Shown in pieces: positions 9,727 to 22,574 of a stretch of 64,000 nt of DNA. Source of the stretch: Pogostemon cablin (lineage: Eukaryota > Streptophyta > Magnoliopsida > Lamiales > Lamiaceae); assembly GCA_023678885.1 (NCBI GenBank), contig CM043005.1, positions 5,446,314 to 5,510,313 on the forward strand, written 5' to 3'. The notes under the pieces are model-generated. The model did not search any database. It worked only from the letters and a program-made list of their open reading frames with translations, and was not told the DNA's origin. How positions within the stretch are numbered: the first letter of the stretch is position 1; the number at the start of each line of letters is the position of its first letter. The position numbers and the translations under genes were made by a program.

Positions 9727-11390
9727 AACCCCCAAACTTAAAGTGTTGCTCGTCCCCGAGCAACGAAAGAAAAGAAAGAACGGGGAGGGGAATTCACCTA
9801 GAATTGAATCAAGATATCAATGAGATTGAGTCACTTCAAAGCTATTTCAATTCAATCAAAACAAGCGACAAGATATCAATTTAAATGCATACAAATTAAA
9901 TTTAGGAAATATGCAAGCAAGTGAGACTTTCACTACTCCTCTCTAGATTTTGCTTTTTACTCTCACACTCAAGGGGTGTATGGGAGAAGTGTATACTCTC
10001 AAAAATCAATTCAAATGTATGTCATTACCATATGCTTGCCAAAGGTCTAAACTCTCTACCACTTGTATGTGTTAATTATTGAATCAAAAATGTCTTTAAT
10101 GGGGTTGTAATGTAGGCTCTTTGGTCTTGGATAGGAAAATTTAGGAAAAGTAAGCTCAAGATTAGTAGAGAATTTAAGTTGATTGATCACTTCAACTCTT
10201 ATCCTCTCTTTTTCTCTTTTCACCTCAAGAAAAATGTAATTTTCCATCCAACACACTAACGAACCATTTTTCTTTTTTCTTTTTTCTTCCACTATTGAGT
10301 TTTTTTCCTCTCTTTTCCACAGTGGCTCTCTTTCCATTTTTCTAGTAGAGCTCCTTTATGCTTCTTTTATACAAGCTTCACTCAAGTTTTCTTTTCACAC
10401 AACCTCCATTTTTTCTTTTTCATCTTTTCTCCATCTTTTCTTGCACTTTCATAATTTCTCTCTTTCCAAACTTTCTTGTAAGCTCAATTCAACCACTTCA
10501 TCCCCATTAATCCTCTACTAATCAATAAAGGTGATTAGGATATAAAATATGGATAAAAATGGCTAAATTTGTAGGTTGCCAAAGAAATAAGGATAATAAG
10601 CTCAAAGGGGCAAACTACGAAATAATTTCATTTGGTAGGATTAATTTGGCTAAGTGACTTGTCAACACAAAGATGGCCTTAAATCATTTCCAACAATCTT
10701 CACACACATGTAGCTTTAAGAAGACACAATGGGAAGTTCTAGAATGCACACAAAAGAATGATGCACACACAAGAAAGGAAAAACCATTTGATTTCATGAT
10801 TTTAAGGCTCAAAAATCTCACGGGCCTGTAGTAGTGAAAGAAACACAAAACAAGCACAAACCACAACTCAACAAGTACACAAAAAAAATCCATCAAGTCA
10901 CAAGTTCCAACCAAGCATCATAGCCTCAAAATTCCTCACAATGAAGCACAAGTGAGCTAAGAAAGATTTTCTCCTTATGGAAAGCAAAAGAAAGCAAGAA
11001 AAGCACAAAAAAAACAAAAACAACAAAAAAAAGGAGAAAATACGTGCCAAAAAAAGAGTAAGGACTTAAACGTGCGCCGGTGCAATATGATCAAGTAGGA
11101 GTTCATTGATGCAATTTTTCTAATTCAAACCATAGAAAAGTCAAGTAACAAATAGAACATACCCCTAAACTTAAATTAAGCAAAGTTGAATTTAAGTTGA
11201 GAAAATGTTCGTTACCTCAATTTGCACCACTCCTTTGCTCTTCAAGGCCAATACCATGGCACAACACTTTCGCCCCTACAAACACAACCATAAAACAAAA
11301 AAAACAAATCAAATAAAAATGTCCCTATCCTAACACTCAATGAAACCCAAAGTCACAAATACAACTAAATTCCCCGGTAACGGCGCCATT
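9727..11390 (-). other. family B internal region, non-coding
   Basis: Holds the PPT (9727-9740, reverse strand AAGTTTGGGGGTT), a perfect pre-PPT hairpin (GTTGCTCG/CGAGCAAC, 9745-9764) and a run of A- and CT-rich DNA. The PBS lies at 11371-11388. The segment near 10570-10650 (GGTTGCCAAAGAAATAAGG) is shared with family C near 43540 and 56830, so B and C have related 3' internal regions. Confidence 0.75.
11371..11388 (-). other. primer-binding site, tRNA-Asp type (family B)
   Basis: On the minus strand it reads TGGCGCCGTTACCGGGGA, one base off the tRNA-Asp complement, two bases inside the 5' LTR. Confidence 0.85.
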
Positions 11391-12835
11391 TGATTGGTCG
11401 TTAATAGTCCAGGCGACCAAGCAACAAAATATCGAACCCAAAGGAATTTAGGATTCGTGGCCTTCAAGTTATAGTCTCGTATTAGTTAGGGACGACCGAG
11501 AAGAGAGATAATAAAAACAAGAAAAGAAACTAATTATAATATTTTTGGAATTTTCAATGCAAAGGAAATCTTCATGATGCAATTCAAATGGATCAATCAT
11601 GTAACACATCTAATTGCCTCCCAATTTAAGCTATCATAGTAAGAGCGATCACTATTTTCACCTAAACTCTCTCTCGAGATGAAGAGGATGTAGGCCCTTA
11701 CAAAGACCCCAAAGTAGCGCATATGATCGATACCATAGCGAACACCTCCCAATATGTACTAATTACACATACGAGTTCCCTAAAAGGTACTAAATCATAG
11801 GTAATATTCCCTTTCTAGGTACTATGAATTCACTAAGGTTGGGTTCCCCTCACTAGATTAATTGACCTCTCGATCTAACCTCTCTAGTGTCCACTTATGT
11901 AGTTCTAAACATGAGAGGTTGTCTCCAACTCTTCCCACATTAATCCACATAACCCACATGATGAAATGATTAAATTAATTCCTAAAACACATAATTGAAC
12001 TCTCGTTCTAACCACATGCACTAGATAATTAACCACACAAATCAAACATATAGATTAAACAATTAAGCATCCATAAATGAAACTAATCAAAGCCGGGATT
12101 GCAATTTAAATAATATCACAAATTAATCCATAATCTAAACATCACTTAAACATCCAAAACATAGAAAATAAAAAGATAATAAGTAGGATTAGATTACACC
12201 TTAATGAAGTTTTACATCCATGAGGATCATCCTTTCCTTGGTGTCCCCACCTTCTTGGAAAACAATAAAATCCTAATTTAGAAAAAACATTTAAACTACG
12301 GACGGATCCCTCACCCCGAAAGGGGGAGGGATCTCAACTATGGAGATCTTAAAAAGCTCTCTTCAACTATTGAATCTAATGATTCAATTTAATGGAATTT
12401 AATGGGTGAGAATTGATCCATGGTGGCTTTCATGGAAGAGGGTATTTATAGTAGTAAGGGTGAGAGAAATTTGAGTGAGTTTCCAATGTGGGACAAGTGG
12501 GTTCATGTAGTGATAGAGTGGGAGGAATTTGTGGTAGGTAATCAATGTGGGATAATTTAGCTCATGGGACAAAAAAATGAGATTTATAGCGAATTTTCCT
12601 TTGGCCTGTTCTTGCTCGTTTCAACTCCAAATCGAGCTTCGTTTTCTCCCACATCTTCCTCTTCATTTGTAGAATCCATTTTTATCAAAATCACCCATTT
12701 TTCTGCAAAAATAAACAAAAATACCTTTCTCCAAATAATCAAGCAATTAATAGTATTTTCATTAAAATCATGCTCAATTATTAAATTAAAGCTACAAAAA
12801 TTCACTTAAAATCTAGGTGAATTTCACAACGATCA
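11391..12835 (-). repeat. family B 5' LTR (intact)
   Basis: 1445 bp, TGATTGG to ACGATCA on the plus strand, followed by CTTAA at 12836-12840. It preserves the unoccupied site of the family-A insertion near 11774-11778. Confidence 0.95.
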
Positions 12836-13432
12836 CTTAACATAAGTGACGGTAGGCTTGACATTCTCTTCAAACCTTTCTTTTATTGTTCCAAGTATAA
12901 TATCTTTGAGTTGATCCACTTGGAGCATTCCATCAGCCGAAAGTTGCACTCCTCTTTCAGTTTGCTCTTTTTCAGTAGTTTGGCGTTTTGTGAACTCTTC
13001 CACCTCACTCTCGTCCACAACTCCTTTTCCGTTTGCACGGCTAGTCTCCGCAATGTCTCTTTTTTCCATCAATTGGGAGATCTTGGTGTCTTGAGCTTCT
13101 ATATGTTTCGTGAGCCCTTCGATAGCTTTCATCATATTTGCTAATTGCTCCTCAATAGTTGTAGTGCCGGCCATCATTACCGGGGCTGCAATTGAGTCCG
13201 ATGAAGAGCTTGAGGATGAACGAGGGTGTGAGCATGCAGAATCTTCATCACTATCCTCTTTCATGGGTAGCTGTTTTCTTGAAGCCATTTCAACCGAAAA
13301 GTTAGAACCGGAGGAGGCCTCTGACTGAGCTTTCATCAACATACTCCTTGTAACAACAACAACTTGTTCACTCAACGAGGCGGAGAGCTTGGAGGCAGAA
13401 GTCCTTCCCACTGTGATCTTGACAGGAGTCAT
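12836..13432 (-). pseudogene. gag N-terminal part of the level-0 gypsy element
   Basis: Starts at an ATG at 13432, close to the PBS, and runs 199 codons to the family-B insertion. It has VVTRSMLMKAQ near residue 26, a Ser run near residue 75, then a helical, charged segment (TIEEQLANMMKAIEGL) that may form a coiled coil, followed by an acidic part. The layout is common at the start of plant gypsy Gag. Across the insertion the frame continues at base 2562 into PYTKRVNNLSIPPSYQPP, so the split is purely due to family B. Confidence 0.85.
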
Positions 13433-13470
13433 GTTGTATCTTTGTAGGGAGAAGAGATGAGAGGTAGAGA

Positions 13471-13490
13471 TGGTCCCACTGGGCGTGCCA
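13471..13490 (-). other. candidate primer-binding site of the level-0 gypsy element
   Basis: On the minus strand TGGCACGCCCAGTGGGACCA begins five bases after the LTR end. The position and TGG start fit a PBS. I cannot name the tRNA with certainty. Confidence 0.55.
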
Positions 13491-13495
13491 AAATT

Positions 13496-14457
13496 TGTAA
13501 CAACAAATTTTTGTATTTATAATAAAATAAATACAAGTTAATTACAATAATAATCCAGAAGGATTAAACTTGATAATTAAGGAAGCGATCTCTATCAATC
13601 CTCTGATTCTTCTCTCGAACCAACGTGGACTTTGACTGGTTGTGTTGACGGCGCTGACTGTGTTGACTGCGCTGATTCTGACTTTGTTGACTGGAGTGTA
13701 CGCTGACTGTGTTGACAACGTGTATGGAGCCGGATCTTCAATTGAAGCTTGTCCGAGCTCGAATTTGAGACTTTGTAACGTTTATCCAGAGGCGTCGAGC
13801 CTTTGTTTGGATTAAACGTATTTTTTGATGTAAAAACACTCGATCTGGGGGGCTCAGCACCTTAATCCCGGGTCGTATGCTGTTCTTGGTGCGAAGAACA
13901 CCGAAGAACTCAGTATATGAAGAACGCTTGATTTGGGGGGCTCCGCACCTTAATCCCGAATCGTTTGCCGTTCTTGACTTGAAGATGCTTGAAGATCTCA
14001 AGGGAGCACTGCTCGTGTTCTTGATCTCTTCAGAGTGTTTATGTCTTCAAGTATTTGAGTGTGTGTCTGGAACGAATGGAGGAGACCCCTTTATATAGGT
14101 GAGAGGTGAAGACCCCCTCATAAATGTCCTGCATTCTGATTGGTCCAGAGTTATTTGGGCCATATCCTACAGGCTCGGGCCTCCACTTGTTTGGGCTGTA
14201 ATCAGGCCTATTTTATTTGGGCCCGATTTAATTTGTATAGGCTTGTTTGACTTAAGTAAGACCTCATTTGACTTGGGCTTGCTTGACTTGGGTCAGACCT
14301 CATTTAATTTAAGCTCCATTTAATTTGTTGGGCTCAAATTATTTATTAATTTACTTTAGGAATTAATTTATTTAAATTTCAAAATAAATTAATATTTAAT
14401 TAATAAAATCCACATGTCGCCATTTAATTGGACCGTAAATTTTAATTGCTTACAACA
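13496..14457 (-). repeat. 5' LTR of the level-0 gypsy element
   Basis: 962 bp, plus-strand TGTAACAAC to TTACAACA, so it has TG/CA ends with short inverted repeats. It contains a diverged duplication (about 13840-13895 and 13925-13980, shared GGGGGGCTC and GCACCTTAATCCCG), a cluster of TGTTGACTG-type repeats (13630-13725) and a minus-strand TATA box. The partner LTR is out of the window, so the boundary rests on termini and PBS position. Confidence 0.75.
14090..14098 (-). promoter_or_regulatory. candidate TATA box of the level-0 gypsy LTR
   Basis: CTATATAAAG on the minus strand inside the LTR, well placed to drive transcription toward gag. Confidence 0.55.
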
Positions 14458-14559
14458 ACTACCTACTACACATACTCCTTAAACTAATACAACTACCTAT
14501 TACACATACTCTTTAATCTACGTGTAAAAAGTAATATATATTAAGCGGATGGAGGAAGT
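14458..14559. repeat. Stowaway-like MITE, right part only
   Basis: Ends in GCGGATGGAGGAAG followed by TA, a Stowaway-type terminus. The inner sequence (CTACCTACTACACATACTCC) resembles the intact copy at 20964-21190. It begins exactly at the gypsy LTR edge, so the gypsy element probably inserted into this MITE and the left part lies beyond the window. Confidence 0.55.
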
Positions 14560-16483
14560 ACTATTAATATTGATATATGATTGACACGTAAGATAAAAAA
14601 AAAAATCAATTATTGTCACTGTTATATTTTCTTTAAAAATTTTAACAATTCTTACATGTCATTCATAGTTAATGGTATGACATAGAAAATATAAAATGTT
14701 AAATGACATAAGGAATCCACAACGATTTACTGCGATTGTAGGATGTATTTAATGGACCTTATAGTTAATAATAGATTTAAAATAGAATGCAGAGTAGTTA
14801 TTTTATTTATTTTTTTAATTTTTAATTTAATATAATGGTGGATATTAAATCAAGTAATGAATATTAGAGTTAGTTATGTGTATTAGATAGAAGTATAAAT
14901 TTTAAAAATTATTGAATTTTTTTTTTTGTGTGGATTATATTTTTTAAATGTAAAAAGTAACAGTAAAACCCTCATGTGTCGATAATTATATAATTAAAAT
15001 CCGATAATTGAGTGATATAAGTAGGCTTGAATGGGGGAGGTTGAGCCACGTAGCAATTAGTTGTCCAAATTCGGGGATTTGGATGCATGATACTCGGAGT
15101 TGTCATTATTTTTTCATGCTATATTTATTGTTTTCATGTGACACTTAAATGATCAACAATGATTCATGTGCTAATGTATAATTCTTTTTCCTAATTCTCC
15201 CATGCATTTTTGTTCCACCTCTTTATAATTTTCTCTTGTGATCATACCTACATTCTTTATTTAATATATTATTTTTATATCATGTTTTTCCATTAATCAA
15301 TACACACAATTGTTAAGAGGTACTATGTTAGAGAGAACTCTAAAAAAATGGTAATAAGTACAATCTCCATAGCTAATATTATTACATTTATTCATAGAAA
15401 TTAAGGAATATAGTATTTTAAAGTACGGTGGGTTGAGAGATACTTTTTTTATTCTGTTCTAATGGTCACGTTTACGTTTTTTACGGAAATTAAGGAATAT
15501 AGTATTTTAATAAGTATTGAGCTAAGAGATATAATATTTTAATATATAGTGATATTTTAATTGTATTGTGTGTGTCCCATATATACAAAAAGGTAAATAT
15601 AACCATTAGGATGTGATGCCCAAATTGAAAATATGTAATCATTGGCACGAGACGAAGAAAGTATAATATTTTAATATATAACATATATTTTTGTTAGTTG
15701 TGTGTAGACCAATTGAGATATATTAATTATTTATACAAAGTTTCATTTACCAAAAAGAAAATGTAACAACATAATTAGCGAGATGCATAAAATAGATAAA
15801 TATAACAATATTAGTGGGATTGTAGGAGTAAAATTTTCCTTCTAGTACATTTTCATCTTCTCATTTACAAGGGATACACAAATTAAGAAAAGTAACTTTT
15901 TAGTGTAATGTGGTTTATTTTGAATAATTAATAAATTATAAAGTATGTTGTGAAAAAAATAATGACAATTTTGAAGTTAAAGTTTGTTGTGACTTATGAG
16001 AATAGTAGTTGGGTGTCATTTTCCATTATGAAATTTTGAAGTTGAAGTTGAGACAGATTAAAACGTATATTATAAAGTTAAAGTTGGGATGGAGAGATTA
16101 TTATTTTGTTTCATTAAAAAGTAATCATTTACTTTTTACACGTGGATTAAAGATTATAATAATTTAATGTGTAGTGAATTGAGAGATATAATATTTTAAT
16201 GTGTAGTGAGTAATTATATAATTTATATTAGTGTTATGAGTGAGCTCATGTATAGTAAGTTGAGTATAATAATTTTTTTATGGGTCAAATAAAAAAAAAG
16301 GAAATAGATACTTTTTAATAAAATATATTAAAATGATAAAATGAATACGTATTATAATTTTTTAATGTATGATGTAAAGTAAAATAACATTATTTTTGGT
16401 AATTTAATAAGAAAAAATGAATTAAGTTGAGTTTGATAAAAAAAACGCATAAAATATGAGTAAGTGATATTTTTGTAGTGTTA
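14560..16483. other. AT-rich intergenic DNA
   Basis: No gene seen. Short degenerate repeats of the type GAGATATAATATTTTAAT recur (about 15400-15680 and 16160-16200), probably old MITE remains. Confidence 0.5.
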
Positions 16484-16689
16484 GGGCTCGTTTGCTTGGA
16501 TTGATTAGCTAGGTATTGATGCAGTATACAACGTAATACCATATTGTCTTGATGTATTCATAATACCTATGACTTATTATTATATTGACTCAATATTAAT
16601 AATACTTTTTCTTTGGTATTGTGTATATCACCACAAGAGGTGGGATACATAATATCACAATTAATACCTACTGATTAAATGTAATTTTA

Positions 16690-17007
16690 TCATTATACCC
16701 TTATCCAATAATAATATTAATAAATAATAATTAAAATTAAAATTAATAATAATAATTAAAATTAATAATAATAATAATTAATAATATTAATAATGATAAA
16801 TAATCATATTAATAATTAATATTAATAATAACCAATAATAATATTAATAATAATAAATATATAATTAATAATATTTTTAATAATAATAATTAATAATAAT
16901 AATAAATAATATAAATTAAAATAAATAATAATATTAATTAAAATTAATAACTAACAATAATAATTAATAATAAATAATAATAATAATAATAATTAATCAT
17001 AATATTA

Positions 17008-17053
<46 letters not shown>
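16690..17053. repeat. TAA/ATT-rich low-complexity tract
   Basis: Imperfect AAT/TAA runs ending in an uninterrupted ATT run. It continues after the nested MITE at 17530-17640. Confidence 0.8.
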
Positions 17054-17529
17054 GGGTCATTTACTATTAGATACATAAAATAATGCATAATTGATGTAAA
17101 CTACATGACTCAAAGTACTATTACTCATAACTACACAATTATAAATGTGATACCATAAATACCCCTATATATTTGTATAATTTGTTTGCACAATTTGGTT
17201 TTGCATAATTTGATTTTGCACAATCTGCTTTGCACGATTTTATTTTTGCACATTTTAAATTTCGGCAGCAGGCGGCGACGGTAGTCAACGGCTGTCCGGC
17301 CGTCGGTCAACTTTCGTCGGCCGACATCAACGGCGGTCCGGCCGCCGGTCAACGCCGGTTCGACGGGTGGATGGGTGAGGGGTAGGGTTGGTGGTTTAAA
17401 AGTGTATAGGATTATAAGGTTATATTTGATATTTTACTTTAATATTTTGTATGTGAGAGTAATTATTTGAATTCCTTGTATCTCATAATAATTTAGGTTA
17501 AAAGTGTGTATCTATTAGTGATTTTCCCT
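17054..17529. mobile_element. Mutator-like MITE, copy 1, nested in the Tourist-like element
   Basis: Ends GGGTCATTTACTATTAGATA and, reversed, GGGAAAATCACTAATAGATA. It is flanked by TTATTATTA on both sides (17045-17053, 17530-17538), 9 bp but in low-complexity DNA. Inside are repeats of TTTGCACAATTTG type and an unusually GC-rich stretch (about 17265-17390) made of GGTCAACGGCGGTCCGGCCG-like units. Confidence 0.65.
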
Positions 17530-17922
17530 TATTATTATTATTAATTAATTAATTAATTAATAGTAATAATAATTAATATTAATAATAATAAATAATAAAT
17601 AATGATAATTAAAATTAATAATAATAATAAGGGGTAAATATGTCATTTTACTTATTATCCCATTTGTTAATACTCAATAACAAATATAAAATAACTAATA
17701 CATAGTTATCCATAATCTCATTTTTTTCATAATACCAAACAATAGTACAATTAATCACAGGACAACACAATCCCTTTATATCTCATATCTACAAGCAAAC
17801 GACCTCTTATAGTATTGTGGTATTATAAGAGTATTAATATTGTACTCCCTCCATCCCATATTCCCATACCACCATTCACATTTATTATTCTATGATGTCT
17901 GGATTTTTTTTTACCAACTTTA

Positions 17923-18371
17923 GGGATATTTATTATTAGTTACATTGGAATCTCCTTAATTACTACATATGATATACAAAATTAAAAAATATTACTACTA
18001 ATTACATAAATATATAGTGATATTTCAACTTTACCCTTACAATATGCTGCACACAAACCGTTACGCTGCACACAATCATTTATCTTATGTGCAGCAAAAA
18101 ATTTATGTGCAGCAAAAATAATACGTCCAACAATAAATATTATTACAGCAAAAAAAATCTTAAGTGTTATGTGCAGCAAAAAAAATCTTAAATATTTTGT
18201 GCAGCAAAAATAATGTTACGTATGTGCAGCATAAAAGTTGTTAGGTCACATTAAGTTGAGAGTATATTGGGTAATTGATCTTAATTTTTTGTATCTAGGA
18301 GTAATTTTTTTAAATTAATGTATCTCATAGTAATAATAGGTATTAAGTGTGTACCTAATAGTAATTATTCT
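17923..18371. mobile_element. Mutator-like MITE, copy 2
   Basis: Ends GGGATATTTATTATTAGTTA and, reversed, AGAATAATTACTATTAGGTA. A perfect 9-bp duplication CCAACTTTA lies at 17914-17922 and 18372-18380, which points to the Mutator superfamily. The interior has a degenerate tandem repeat of ATGTGCAGCAAAAA (about 18045-18225). It seems to sit in an older Stowaway whose left end is at about 17849 (CTCCCTCCATCCC). Confidence 0.8.
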
Positions 18372-18418
18372 CCAACTTTATTTACTTTTTAAAGTATTTT
18401 AGTATTTTTATATAGAAG

Positions 18419-18687
18419 TTTTATCAATTCAAGACCCAAATTATGGGTAAACTATCAATTCGGGCCTGAATTATTTTTTCTATCAATCCAAGACGTGAAA
18501 TATGTAAAACTATCAATTTAAGGCCTGAATTATTCAAATATTATCTCCTATTTTATCAATTTAGGGCCTAAGTTCAGGCCCTCAATTGATAGTTTTACAT
18601 AATTCAGGTCCCTAATCGATAGAAAACATAATTCAAGCCCTGAATTGATAGTTTACCTATTTTTTAGGCCCTGAATCGATAAAATTT
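18419..18687. mobile_element. foldback MITE with long inverted repeats
   Basis: The left arm (TTTTATCAATTCAAGACCC, then GGTAAACTATCAATTC) is mirrored by the right arm (GAATTGATAGTTTACC, then GGCCCTGAATCGATAAAA). The two halves are nearly complementary throughout. I found no clear target duplication. Confidence 0.65.
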
Positions 18688-18917
18688 CTTTTAGATAATA
18701 ATAAATAAAGTGAAAGGTAATATTATTAGTGTGAGGAAGAAGTGATAAATTTGAAATTAAAGTAATTTTTGAGATTATAAAGTGTATTTTTTATTTTATT
18801 TTTTTTATATGAAAGTTTTTATGAGACAAATAAATGAAGAAAATATAAAAAGTTATGTAGGACAAAAGAAGTAATAACATTACTACTTTTAAAAGTGAAC
18901 AAACCAAAACAAAAAAT

Positions 18918-20646
<1,729 letters not shown>

Positions 20647-20963
20647 ATATTTTTAGGGAAAATAAATTTTTTCGTCCGTTAACTTTCACTCATTTTGAAA
20701 TTAGTCCATTAACTTTTTTAATTTTGAAATTAGTCCGTTAATTTTATAACAATTTTAAAATTAATCCATTAACTTCATAAAATTCAATATTTTGGTCCTT
20801 TGACCTGCTATGGCAGGTCATGTGAATATTTTCACTCCAATTAATTTATATCATATTTTTATTTAACCAATTTTATCCCACTTTTCATTTTTTACTTCCG
20901 TATACCAAACAAATAATATTAATCTCAATACTAAAGTGGAGCAAATTTAACTAAATATTGATA

Positions 20964-21190
20964 CTTCCTCCATCCGCTCGAAAGAGGGTCTTTTTTCCAT
21001 TTTGGTCGTTCGTTTCAAAGAGGGTCACTTCATTTTTTACACAGATGGGATCCACACACACCCACTAATACAATTAAAATATGGGGTCCACACTCCCACT
21101 AATACAACTACCCACTACATATTAAATAATAATACTTCATAATCAACGTGCACAAAAACAAAATGCCCTCTTTCGGACGGACGGAGGGAG
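20964..21190. mobile_element. Stowaway-like MITE (Tc1/mariner)
   Basis: CTTCCTCCATCCGCTCGAAA and, reversed, CTCCCTCCGTCCGTCCGAAA form the inverted termini, flanked by TA at 20962-20963 and 21191-21192. 227 bp, inside the larger Mutator-like MITE. Confidence 0.85.
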
Positions 21191-21234
21191 TATAATATAA
21201 ATTCTTAGTGGGAGCTATATTTTTTTGTAAAATA

Positions 21235-21235
<1 letters not shown>

Positions 21236-21324
<89 letters not shown>
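21236..21324. repeat. (TA)n microsatellite
   Basis: About 44 TA units. Confidence 0.97.
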
Positions 21325-21326
<2 letters not shown>

Positions 21327-22164
21327 CATATTTTTTATTTTTATCTCTTAGAATAACATGCTAATGACCTATTGAAATGGACGATTTTGTTGAACTTGGT
21401 AAACATGATGGACAATTTTCAAAATTTTCAAATATAATGGACGATTTTCAAATTTTGCAAATATAATGAACGATTTTCAAAAAGTAAAAAACTTATAGAC
21501 TAAATTCAAAATTGGACAAAGTTAACGGACGGAAAAATCTATTTTCCCATATTTTTATGAGCCTTACTTGAGTATCACTGAGGCATGGATGCCACTAACA
21601 AAACATAAGTTCGATTAAAGTCAGTTCAATTTCAATTATGGCAGCGCCTCCGAGAACACGCCGTGTTCCCATGTGAACACAATTTTCCCCCTTCATATTC
21701 TATTTAAGCTTTTGACAGGGGAATTAAATAGAAAAGGGGCACAGAAATTGCAAAGGGATACGATATCCCCATGACACAAGAACCTCACTTTTCAATTATT
21801 CGATAAAAAAACATTTTTACTAATGCATTGGGTAATTTGCTGATCAGGTTTATCAAGAAAAAAAAAATGTTGACAGTGGTGTTAGGACTTGGGAGGTCTT
21901 CCCATCCCTATAAAATTATTCTTTTTCTCCATATCACATGATCGTTTCAATGAACTTCACAAACTTCTATTTTCTGTTAATTTCTGTAGGGGTTAATCAT
22001 TCTCTTTTCTCAACATCCTCTCTACATGGATAACTTTTTTTAGGAAATTAATGACAGTGTCAGTGTCGTAAGAAAAAAATAAAAATAAAAAATCAACTTC
22101 TTTTATACTCCTTATAGAGAGAACTTTTTTTACACCTAAAGATGAAAATAACCATATACACAAA

Positions 22165-22455
22165 TTGAGTGTATAAGTTTTATACACAAATAAGTTTCAT
22201 ACACACTCATTCGTATGTAAAAATTTATAACATTCGTGTATGAAATATTCATACACAGATATTATACTTACTATCCGTGAAAATTTTATACACAAATGTT
22301 ATAAACACTGATTCATGTATAAGGATTACATCCGTTGCACGAATGTTATAAACACTCATTCGTGTATAAAATATTCTTACACGAATGTGTAGACACAAAA
22401 GTATTTACACGAATTTTTAATTTTTATACACTTATGTATTCATGTATAAGGCTAT
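22165..22455. repeat. degenerate repeat array, ATTCGTGTATAA type
   Basis: The words ACACTCATTCGTGTATAA, AATGTTATAAACACT and TACACGAAT recur in both orientations about ten times at irregular spacing. It is neither a microsatellite nor a coding sequence and may be an old palindromic element. Confidence 0.5.
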
Positions 22456-22574
22456 TTCAGTCCAATCAAGCATAAAAAGAATTGTTGTTAAAAATTTGTG
22501 ATGTGGATTAATGTATATGTATATTAATATTTAATTAAACTAAAATATAAATATTATAAATATTGAGGAGTGAG

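Larger units (their letters stand above)
2568..12835 (-). mobile_element. Family B non-autonomous LTR retrotransposon (LARD-like), nested
   Basis: Both LTRs are 1445 bp: the 3' LTR at 2568-2955 plus 8670-9726 (split by family A) and the 5' LTR at 11391-12835. They start TG, end CA and are flanked by a perfect 5-bp duplication. The PBS (11371-11388, reverse strand) resembles tRNA-Asp-primed elements and the PPT sits at 9727-9740. The internal region is only 1664 bp with no credible gag or pol ORF, so it needs proteins in trans. I count about 20 differences between the LTRs by eye, more than between the family-A LTRs, which agrees with the nesting order. Confidence 0.93.
1..14457 (-). mobile_element. 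Ty3/gypsy LTR retrotransposon, 5' part, decayed and nested (level 0)
   Basis: Outermost element of the left nest, read on the minus strand: 5' LTR (13496-14457), a candidate primer-binding site, gag, protease and a linker toward reverse transcriptase, leaving the window at base 1. The gag gene is cut by the family-B element, whose CTTAA target duplication lies at 2563-2567 and 12836-12840. Reading across the cut, the gag frame resumes directly. Frameshifts and in-frame stops in gag and protease show it is dead. The 3' LTR and its duplication are outside the window. Gag and protease motifs place it in Ty3/gypsy; a Tat-like lineage is my guess. Confidence 0.85.
16484..17806. mobile_element. Tourist-like (PIF/Harbinger) non-autonomous element with TTA duplication
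   Basis: Termini GGGCTCGTTTGCTTG and, reversed, GAGGTCGTTTGCTTG, flanked by TTA at 16481-16483 and 17807-17809, the 3-bp duplication typical of PIF/Harbinger. The centre is a long TAA/ATT-rich tract (about 16690-17053 and 17530-17640) into which a second MITE has inserted. No transposase. Confidence 0.8.
20656..21548. mobile_element. Mutator-like MITE carrying a nested Stowaway and an AT microsatellite
   Basis: Termini GGGAAAATAAATTTTTTCGT and, reversed, GGGAAAATAGATTTTTCCGT. The 9-bp duplication ATATTTTTA is perfect (20647-20655 and 21549-21557). Near both ends are repeats about 35 bp apart (TTAGTCCATTAACTTT on the left, ATGGACGATTTTCAAA on the right). No coding capacity. Confidence 0.88.

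Noticed and set aside
17131..17352. ORF with repeated basic residues in a GC-rich patch
   Set aside because: It sits inside a MITE tandem-repeat interior; no start context or homology.
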